5,864 nt of DNA from assembly GCA_937860165.1 (NCBI GenBank), contig CALMBE010000423.1, positions 1 to 5,864 on the forward strand. Direction: 5' to 3'. Position 1 is the first letter of the stretch. The number at the start of each line of letters is the position of its first letter. The position numbers and the translations under genes were made by a program. This DNA comes from an uncultured Planctomycetaceae bacterium. Lineage in GTDB: Bacteria; Planctomycetota; Planctomycetia; Pirellulales; Lacipirellulaceae. The notes under the pieces are model-generated. The model did not search any database, was not told the origin of the DNA, and worked only from the letters and a program-made list of their open reading frames with translations. Shown piece by piece: positions 1-4,263 of the stretch.

Positions 1-238
1 ACACGGTACCCGAATCAGGTGATGAGGTAGTGAGATGTTTATAAGATAAAGCAACAAAAAACATCGGAATGACTGATAAAATAAAAATAATGGGTAATTG
101 ATATCCACTTTCTGCCGCTCCGTAACCCAAAGCGCCCGATAATGAGTAAGCCGGTGCTGTTGCAGCCAAGCCGATCATCACTGCGGCAGATCTTGATATC
201 GCTCCTTTTTTGAGACCTTTAGATTCTAAAGTGTACAT
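1..238 (-). CDS. APC-superfamily amino acid permease, N-terminal part (runs off the window)
   Basis: This reading frame starts at ATG 238-236 on the minus strand and stays open for 79 codons to the window edge. The protein begins with a short hydrophilic tail (MYTLESKGLKKGAIS) and then TM1 at about residues 18-38, which contains GLAATAPAYS, the small-residue unwound segment typical of APC transporters. A short loop leads to TM2 at about 48-66 (PIIFILSVIPMFFVALSY), followed by PDSGTV, matching the PD(A/S)GT motif that follows TM2 in this family. The role is probably import of an amino acid or polyamine across the inner membrane; the substrate cannot be read from this fragment. No in-frame start lies between this ATG and an upstream TAA, so the start is well supported, although the Shine-Dalgarno is weak (TTAGG, close to the ATG). 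The gene is AT-rich, unlike polA, coaE and rho, and probably belongs to a different genome. Confidence 0.8.
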   Translation of the reverse strand, partial: MYTLESKGLKKGAISRSAAVMIGLAATAPAYSLSGALGYGAAESGYQLPIIFILSVIPMFFVALSYKHLTTSSPDSGTV

Positions 239-245
239 ACCTAAT

Positions 246-289
246 TTTCTGCATTTAATGCAATTGTTGTATTATTTTTCGTGCAGAAA
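246..289. promoter_or_regulatory. Nested palindromes in the permease leader (possible operator)
   Basis: TTTCTGCA (246-253) and TGCAGAAA (282-289) form a perfect 8-base inverted repeat with a 28-base spacer, and the right arm overlaps the candidate -10. Inside the left part, TGCATT-T-AATGCA (250-262) is a compact 13-base palindrome between the predicted transcription start and the ATG. The placement fits a repressor site or RNA hairpin controlling the permease. No regulator family is recognised, and AT-rich DNA produces chance palindromes. Confidence 0.3.
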
Positions 290-315
290 TTAGCAAAGAT
301 TACTAATGAAGTCAA
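287..315 (-). promoter_or_regulatory. Candidate sigma-70-type promoter of the permease gene
   Basis: On the minus strand a TTGACT -35 element (315-310) is followed after exactly 17 bases by TAATTT (292-287), which is preceded by TG at the extended -10 position. Transcription would start near 280, giving a leader of about 40 bases before the ATG at 238. The -35 is strong and the -10 is weak. This is motif reading only. Confidence 0.4.
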
Positions 316-396
316 AAATGTATGAAATTCGTATCGTTACCTAGTTGCTCCTGAAAAACCTCAAGAAACATTGTAAATATTAGTGTCCATAACTAT

Positions 397-624
397 TCAT
401 ACCCAAGATGTCGGCATACCTGCTCGAATTTCCTGATTGGTTTCTGTTCGCTTTATCCACGTGCGAAATGTCTTCGGTGTACATCCAATTTTCGATACAA
501 TCTATTTGATCGTAGAGCATTGTGATTTATGTTCCTTTTGTTGTTCAAATACCAAGCTTACTGTACATGCGATTTTAAAAGCGCGCGGCAAAAAAGTATT
601 CAAGAAAAAATCCAAAATCTCCAT
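397..624 (-). pseudogene. IS3-family transposase OrfA remnant (HTH domain, broken)
   Basis: Read on the minus strand from about 585 to 409, the translation shows the pattern of an IS3-family OrfA: RAFKIACTVSLVFEQQKEH, then SQCSTI, then KIGCTPKTFRTWIKR and RAGMPTS. These correspond to the family's RA.RMV.E....SQW.AI..IA.KIGC...TLR.WVR and RAG.T elements, which form the helix-turn-helix that binds the IS ends. An in-frame TAG (504-502) interrupts it before the IVSKIGC segment, and it stops at TGA 399-397, before the leucine-zipper tail an OrfA normally has. The N-terminal part (from ATG 624) does not look like a normal OrfA start. No orfB (DDE transposase) follows: only about 160 bases separate it from the permease gene. 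It is a dead IS fragment. The match is from recall of the family and was not aligned. Confidence 0.62.
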
Positions 625-795
625 AGCCTTAAAAACAAGGTGTTTTCCTAAAGTCTCTCAAGCGTGAGATTTGTCACATTTTGATGAAGGAATTGCCTTA
701 TAAAATGCTACACTGAATCTATGATAATATAATTTTACGGCAGTAGAAAATGTTGATTGGGTGGGGTTATGGACTGCAAGAATATTAGTTTAGAA
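625..795. other. AT-rich stretch with no supported gene
   Basis: I see no convincing gene here. A perfect TATAAT lies at 728-733 but lacks a credible -35 at 16-18 bases upstream. A 31-codon frame from ATG 769 (MDCKNISLERALQRAV...) runs to TAA 862-864, crossing the composition boundary and overlapping polA in another frame, so it is probably chance. No IS terminal inverted repeat could be identified for the neighbouring transposase remnant. Confidence 0.5.
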
Positions 796-836
796 CGCGC
801 TCTACAGCGGGCCGTCGCTCATCGACGACGCGAGCG
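786..836. other. Composition and homology junction at the truncated 5' end of polA
   Basis: AT-rich sequence ends with TTAGTTTAGAAC, and GC-rich sequence begins at about 796. The polA frame is closed by TAG at 791-793. The residues translated between 794 and 835 (NALYSGPSLIDDAS) do not fit the DKD.RQL motif expected just upstream of the first clearly homologous residues, VITERVALFNIRKN. The break therefore lies between about 794 and 836 and cannot be placed to the base. A short inverted pair, CGCTC (816-820) and GAGCG (832-836), sits inside it. Confidence 0.7.
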
Positions 837-3157
837 TGATCACCGAGCGGGTCGCGCTATTTAACATTCGCAAGAATGAAGTTTACAACGCCCAGTCGCT
901 GCTCGTCGATTGGGGAATTCGACCCGATCAAGTGATCGATTTTCAATCGCTGGTTGGTGACAAGGTCGATAACGTCCCAGGGATACCGCTGATTGGACCC
1001 AAGATCGCCCAGGAACTTCTGGCCCAGTACGATACCTTGGAAAACGTACTAGATCATGCTGCCGAAGTAGCCGGGGCCAAGCGCAAGCAGAATCTTGTCG
1101 AATATCGCTCGAGTGCCTTACTCTCGAAAAAACTCGTTGCTTTAGACACGCAGGTTCCGATCGAGCCCGATTGGCACGCTGGTCGAAACCGGGAAATCGA
1201 CCAGGACCTGCTGGCCGCGCTGTTTCGGGAATTCGGATTCCGGACCCTGGGACAGCGAATTTTGGCACTCGGCGGGCCGCCGATCGCGGCGGTTGCCCCA
1301 ACTTCAACCAGTGCGACGGTTCGGATAGTTGACTCACCAGAGCAACTCGACGCACTGGTCACCGAGCTTGCGGAGCAACGGTTGATTTCAGTGGATACGG
1401 AGACGACCAACATCGATCCGCGACTGGCCGAGATCGTCGGGTATGCTTTTTCCTACAAGCCCGGTGAGGGAATTTATCTCCCCGCGCGTGCTCCAACCGG
1501 TGACCGAGTTCTCGAACCTGCGATAGTCGCCGAGAAACTTCGACCCATCCTTGAGGATCCTGCGATTGCCAAGGTGGGGCAAAACCTCAAGTACGATTAT
1601 GTCGTTCTCCGGGGTGCCGGAATTCGCCTGGCAGGGATTGAATTCGACACGATGATCGCCAGCTACCTGCTCGACTCGGGTGAGCGGAGCCATAATCTCG
1701 ATCAATTGGCCCTCAAGTATTTGGGGCACGAAACGATCAAGATCGATTCGCTCATCGGCTCGGGAAAAAACCAGCGACGCATGGATGAAGTCCCAGTCGC
1801 CCAAGTCGCTCCCTATGCCGCTGAAGATGCCGAAGTGGCCCTGCGACTCGTGACGCTGCTCGAATCGCGCCTTGTCGAAGAGGAACTTGAATCGCTCAAC
1901 AAATCGGTGGAAGTACCACTTATTTCCGTTCTGGGCGATCTCGAATTCGCTGGCATCTCGGTCGACACCTCCCGGCTTGCTGAATTAAGCGTTCAGTACC
2001 GTGCGAAACTCGACGCTTTATCGATCCAAATCGAAGAAATCGCCGGACGCCCGCTCAATATCGCCTCACCGAAGCAACTTGCCGAATTACTATTCCGCGA
2101 GTTGAAGCTCCCGATAATCAAGAAAACCAAGACCGGCCCGAGTACCGACGCCAGCGTCCTCGAAGAATTGGCAAGCCTTCATCCGCTCCCCGCGAAGATT
2201 GTCGAACACCGCCAATTCTCCAAACTGCTGAACACCTACATCGATGCCCTACCAACCATGGTGCATCCCGAAACGAAGCGCATTCATGCTTCGTTCAACC
2301 AAGTAGTTGCCGCCACGGGGCGTTTGAGTTCTAGCAATCCCAACCTGCAAAACATCCCCATTCGCACTGCCGAGGGACGCGAAATCCGTTCGGCCTTCAA
2401 GGCTGGCCCAAATGGCTGGAAACTCCTCGCGGCGGATTACTCGCAAATCGAACTTCGCGTGCTGGCCCACTTCTCCGGAGACGAAGCACTTTGTACGGCC
2501 TTCGCCAACAACGAAGACATCCACACTCTGGTCGCCAGCCAAGTGGAAAACGTCAGCCTCGCCGAAGTGACGCCCGAAATGCGCCGCCGGGCCAAAGCGG
2601 TTAACTTCGGCATCATCTACGGGCAGAGTCCCTTTGGACTCGCCAAGTCACTGGGAATCTCCCAAGACGAAGCCGCCGCGTTTATCGAAACCTATTTCGC
2701 CAAATACCCCGGTGTGCTTTCCTTCATGACCGAGACTCTCGAGTCCTGCCTGGAACTGGGGTATGTGAAAACGCTCCTCGGCCGCCGCCGCGCAGTGCAG
2801 GGTTTGCGTCCCGTTCCCGCAGGTCTCCGGGAAGAACGAACCGGAGCCCTCCGGCAACTGAACCTTGCCGAGCGAACGGTGGTCAATACAGTGATCCAGG
2901 GTTCGGCAGCCGACCTCATAAAACTGGCAATGTTGGGAGTCGCAGAGGAGCTTCACCAAAGCAAAATCGCTGCCACGATGCTCCTGCAGATCCACGATGA
3001 ACTGGTATTTGAAGTAGCCCCCGACCAAATCGATGAATTAGCGAGCCTGGTCGTAGCTCAAATGAGTTCGGTAGCCGCGCTGCGAGTTCCCTTGCAGGTG
3101 GATGTGAAATTCGGCGACAATTGGGCAGAATGCGAGTCCTGGGCGGCGACGGTTTAG
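836..3157 (+). CDS. polA: DNA polymerase I, 5'-truncated (5'-nuclease domain incomplete; proofreading and polymerase domains intact)
   Basis: Repair polymerase that fills gaps and replaces RNA primers. The 773 residues from GTG 836 keep only the end of the 5'-nuclease domain: GDKVDNVPG (41-49) with D42 and D45, then the helix-hairpin-helix IPLIGPKIAQELL. About 145 residues are missing, including the other metal-binding acids. The 3'-5' exonuclease is complete: VDTET (D187, E189), NLKYD (D254), YAAED (D331). The polymerase is complete: motif A DYSQIELR (D534), motif B RRRAKAVNFGIIYG (R583, K587, F591, Y595), motif C QIHDELVF (H720, D721, E722). F591 is the residue linked to ddNTP discrimination. 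About ten extra residues lie between GRRR (649-652) and LAER compared with E. coli. The GTG is only the first start in the open frame, has no good Shine-Dalgarno and is unlikely to be the native start. The product is probably an assembly truncation, or, if real, a Klenow-like enzyme. Confidence 0.95.
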   Translation: MITERVALFNIRKNEVYNAQSLLVDWGIRPDQVIDFQSLVGDKVDNVPGIPLIGPKIAQELLAQYDTLENVLDHAAEVAGAKRKQNLVEYRSSALLSKKLVALDTQVPIEPDWHAGRNREIDQDLLAALFREFGFRTLGQRILALGGPPIAAVAPTSTSATVRIVDSPEQLDALVTELAEQRLISVDTETTNIDPRLAEIVGYAFSYKPGEGIYLPARAPTGDRVLEPAIVAEKLRPILEDPAIAKVGQNLKYDYVVLRGAGIRLAGIEFDTMIASYLLDSGERSHNLDQLALKYLGHETIKIDSLIGSGKNQRRMDEVPVAQVAPYAAEDAEVALRLVTLLESRLVEEELESLNKSVEVPLISVLGDLEFAGISVDTSRLAELSVQYRAKLDALSIQIEEIAGRPLNIASPKQLAELLFRELKLPIIKKTKTGPSTDASVLEELASLHPLPAKIVEHRQFSKLLNTYIDALPTMVHPETKRIHASFNQVVAATGRLSSSNPNLQNIPIRTAEGREIRSAFKAGPNGWKLLAADYSQIELRVLAHFSGDEALCTAFANNEDIHTLVASQVENVSLAEVTPEMRRRAKAVNFGIIYGQSPFGLAKSLGISQDEAAAFIETYFAKYPGVLSFMTETLESCLELGYVKTLLGRRRAVQGLRPVPAGLREERTGALRQLNLAERTVVNTVIQGSAADLIKLAMLGVAEELHQSKIAATMLLQIHDELVFEVAPDQIDELASLVVAQMSSVAALRVPLQVDVKFGDNWAECESWAATV

Positions 3158-3218
3158 CAATCATACAGAATTGATGAACCACAACGCCACGACGAGTAAG
3201 AAAGCAAGGAAGAATTTA

Positions 3219-3344
3219 ACCACGAAGTCGCGAAGGACACGAAGAATTGACGAGTGGGGAGAATTCGAGATAAATTTCTTTCCAATCACAATTCACTAAT
3301 CACGAATCACATTTTTTCCTTCGTGCCCTTCGTGACTTCGTGGT
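3219..3344. repeat. CACGAAG-type inverted repeat (26-base arms, 74-base spacer)
   Basis: The left arm (3219-3244) begins ACCACGAAGTCGCGAAGG and ends ACACGAAG. The right arm (3319-3344) is its reverse complement with two differences, so 24 of 26 positions pair. Each arm contains short CGAAG-based units (CACGAAG, CGCGAAG, CACGAAG). Sequences of this CCACGAAGGACACGAAG style are, from recall, dispersed between genes in many planctomycetes and other environmental bacteria. It fills most of the polA-coaE gap. It could be a small non-autonomous mobile repeat or a REP-like element, or it could form a long RNA stem. No U-run follows it, so it is not a standard intrinsic terminator for polA. Confidence 0.8.
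3284..3310. repeat. Short AATCAC direct repeats inside the inverted-repeat spacer
   Basis: Four units lie in 27 bases: AATCAC (3284-3289), AATTCAC (3290-3296), AATCAC (3298-3303) and AATCAC (3305-3310), separated by zero or one base. They sit just before the T-run and right arm of the flanking inverted repeat and look like part of the same composite element. Confidence 0.6.
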
Positions 3345-3375
3345 AAACAATTTCAGTAGTTAGACAGGTTGCGTC

Positions 3376-3981
3376 ATGAAAGTTATCGGCCTCACCGGTG
3401 GTGTCGCGAGTGGCAAGTCGGTCGTCGCTGCCGAGTTAGCCGCACTCGGGGCCCACGTCCTCGCTGCCGATGCGGCGGCGCACCGCGTTATCAATCTCCC
3501 CGCGGTGAAAGCCCAAGTGGTGAATCGCTGGGGACCCAAAATCCTTGCCTTAGACGGGAATGTTGACCGGCGTGAAGTTGCGAAAAAAGTTTTCTCACCA
3601 GGCGCGCCAGCCAACGCTGAGTTGCGATTTCTAGAGGCGCTCGTTCACCCCCTGATCCGCCGGGAATTTGAAGTGCAAATCGCTCGCGACTCTGACACCG
3701 GAATCCCGGCAGTAGTCGTCGATGCCCCGTTGCTCCTCGAAGCCGGCTGGGAAACCCTGTGCGACTTGCTAATTTTTGTGGATTCCCCCCGCGAAACCCG
3801 GCTCGAACGTGCCCAAAGGCTGCGAAATTGGAGTGCTCAAGAATTTCAAGCACGCGAGGCTGCCCAATTGCCGATAGAAGAAAAGCGAAGTCGAGCAACC
3901 CACGTTTTGATTAACCAGGGCTCACTGGCAGAAATAAAGACGCTTGTCGGCCAGTTCTGGGAATCGAACCTCCCCACCTGA
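3376..3981 (+). CDS. coaE: Dephospho-CoA kinase
   Basis: Catalyses the last step of coenzyme A synthesis in the cytosol, ATP-dependent phosphorylation of the 3'-OH of dephospho-CoA. The 201 residues match the usual length of about 200. The P-loop is at the extreme N-terminus: GLTGGVASGKS (5-15), with K14 and S15 for nucleotide and magnesium. LAADAAAHRV (29-38) carries D32, matching the conserved Asp of the family's DAD motif. LEALVHPLIR (86-95) matches the CoA-binding domain signature, VVVDAPLLLEAGW (113-125) is the second core motif, and VDSPRETRLERAQRLR (135-150) is the arginine-bearing lid region. The start at ATG 3376 is fixed by the P-loop; the Shine-Dalgarno is only ACAGG (3364-3368). 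It lies 218 bases after polA and 282 bases before rho, so tight translational coupling is unlikely. Codon composition matches polA and rho. Confidence 0.95.
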   Translation: MKVIGLTGGVASGKSVVAAELAALGAHVLAADAAAHRVINLPAVKAQVVNRWGPKILALDGNVDRREVAKKVFSPGAPANAELRFLEALVHPLIRREFEVQIARDSDTGIPAVVVDAPLLLEAGWETLCDLLIFVDSPRETRLERAQRLRNWSAQEFQAREAAQLPIEEKRSRATHVLINQGSLAEIKTLVGQFWESNLPT

Positions 3982-3986
3982 AAAAA

Positions 3987-4015
3987 GGTTTCGCTCGATT
4001 GCCAGCGGAAAAACC
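3987..4015 (+). other. Imperfect hairpin just after coaE
   Basis: GGTTTCGCT (3987-3995) pairs with AGCG (4004-4007) plus AAACC (4011-4015), with an 8-base loop and a 3-base bulge (GAA). It begins six bases after the coaE stop. The following CTTCCCTTGG is not a U-run, so it is at best a weak or processing-type 3' end, not a clear intrinsic terminator. Confidence 0.35.
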
Positions 4016-4016
4016 C

Positions 4017-4045
4017 TTCCCTTGGCTTCGCGCGTATGCCATAAT
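4017..4045 (+). promoter_or_regulatory. Candidate distal rho promoter P1
   Basis: TTCCCT (4017-4022) is followed after 17 bases by CATAAT (4040-4045). The -10 matches five of six consensus bases and the -35 is weak. Transcription would start near 4052, giving a leader of about 210 bases that includes all four rho-leader hairpins. A second copy of the same arrangement lies downstream at 4130-4158. Confidence 0.35.
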
Positions 4046-4059
4046 GACTCCAACATGGT

Positions 4060-4077
4060 TGGCAGCTTCCACTGCCA
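4060..4077 (+). other. rho leader hairpin 1
   Basis: TGGCAG (4060-4065) and CTGCCA (4072-4077) form a perfect 6-base-pair stem around the loop CTTCCA. It would be the first structure in a transcript from the distal promoter candidate. Its loop shares TTCCA with hairpin 2. Confidence 0.45.
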
Positions 4078-4087
4078 CCACCCCGCC

Positions 4088-4106
4088 TGACACGTTTCCA
4101 GTGTCA
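4088..4106 (+). other. rho leader hairpin 2
   Basis: TGACAC (4088-4093) and GTGTCA (4101-4106) form a perfect 6-base-pair stem with loop GTTTCCA. An A-run follows on the plus strand, so it is not an intrinsic terminator in the rho direction. Confidence 0.45.
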
Positions 4107-4129
4107 AAAAAAACCCGCCAGATTTCGCT

Positions 4130-4158
4130 TTCCTTTTTTTCCACTTTGTCGTCATAAT
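4130..4158 (+). promoter_or_regulatory. Candidate proximal rho promoter P2
   Basis: TTCCTT (4130-4135) is followed after 17 bases by CATAAT (4153-4158), embedded in GTCATAATGT and resembling the distal candidate (GCCATAATGA). A start near 4165 would give a leader of about 100 bases and remove the 5' arm of hairpin 3, so the choice of promoter would change leader folding. Confidence 0.35.
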
Positions 4159-4160
4159 GT

Positions 4161-4186
4161 GGAGTAACCCCCACCAGGGTTCCTCC
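4161..4186 (+). other. rho leader hairpin 3 (strongest stem)
   Basis: GGAGTAACCC (4161-4170) pairs with GGGTTCCTCC (4177-4186) at nine of ten positions, with a single T/C mismatch, around the loop CCACCA. The stem is strong by sequence, and its loop and 3' flank are C-rich. It is the most stable-looking structure in the leader. Confidence 0.55.
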
Positions 4187-4218
4187 TCCAAATGTTCCCA
4201 CGTATCCCCCTCCCCGCC
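4167..4218 (+). promoter_or_regulatory. C-rich, G-poor leader segment, candidate Rho utilisation (rut) site
   Basis: By direct count the 52 bases hold 28 C and 6 G, in runs such as TTCCTCCTCC and ATCCCCCTCCCC. C-rich, G-poor RNA is what the Rho primary site binds, and E. coli rho is known to be autoregulated by Rho-dependent attenuation in its own leader. A similar feedback loop here is inference. Part of the segment is paired in hairpin 3, which could modulate access. Confidence 0.45.
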
Positions 4219-4235
4219 GGCACTGTTCGAGTGCC
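4219..4235 (+). other. rho leader hairpin 4
   Basis: GGCACTGTTCGAGTGCC forms a perfect 6-base-pair stem with loop GTTCG. It lies 16 bases upstream of the rho Shine-Dalgarno and directly after the C-rich segment, so it could affect ribosome access or protect the 5' end. It is not followed by a continuous U-run (CCCCTTTCT). Confidence 0.5.
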
Positions 4236-4251
4236 CCCTTTCTGACTTATC

Positions 4252-4256
4252 AGGAG
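4252..4256 (+). promoter_or_regulatory. Shine-Dalgarno of rho
   Basis: AGGAG ends seven bases before ATG 4264. This near-ideal spacing supports the upstream start, and thus the 75-residue N-terminal extension, over the internal ATG at 4489 that would give a length like E. coli Rho. Confidence 0.75.
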
Positions 4257-4263
4257 TTTTGTC

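Noticed and set aside
437..667. 76-codon plus-strand frame (MVSVRFIHVRNVFG...)
   Set aside because: It is antisense to the minus-strand IS3 OrfA remnant, has no Shine-Dalgarno and resembles no protein I know.
769..864. 31-codon frame MDCKNISLERALQRAV... after a TATAAT-containing region
   Set aside because: It crosses the composition junction and runs into polA in another frame; the arginine-rich end is what GC-rich DNA gives out of frame.
3219..3344. CRISPR-like array from the repeated CACGAAG units
   Set aside because: The units are seven bases and lie in inverted arms, with no regular spacers and no cas genes.
3957..3980. Minus-strand GGTTCGATTCCC, like a tRNA T-arm
   Set aside because: Only about two base pairs of the T-stem form around the TTCGATT loop and no acceptor or anticodon arm is present; it is the end of coaE (FWESNLPT).
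4088..4113. Hairpin plus homopolymer run as an intrinsic terminator
   Set aside because: On the plus strand the run after the stem is A; on the minus strand the T-run precedes the stem. Neither orientation gives hairpin followed by U-run.
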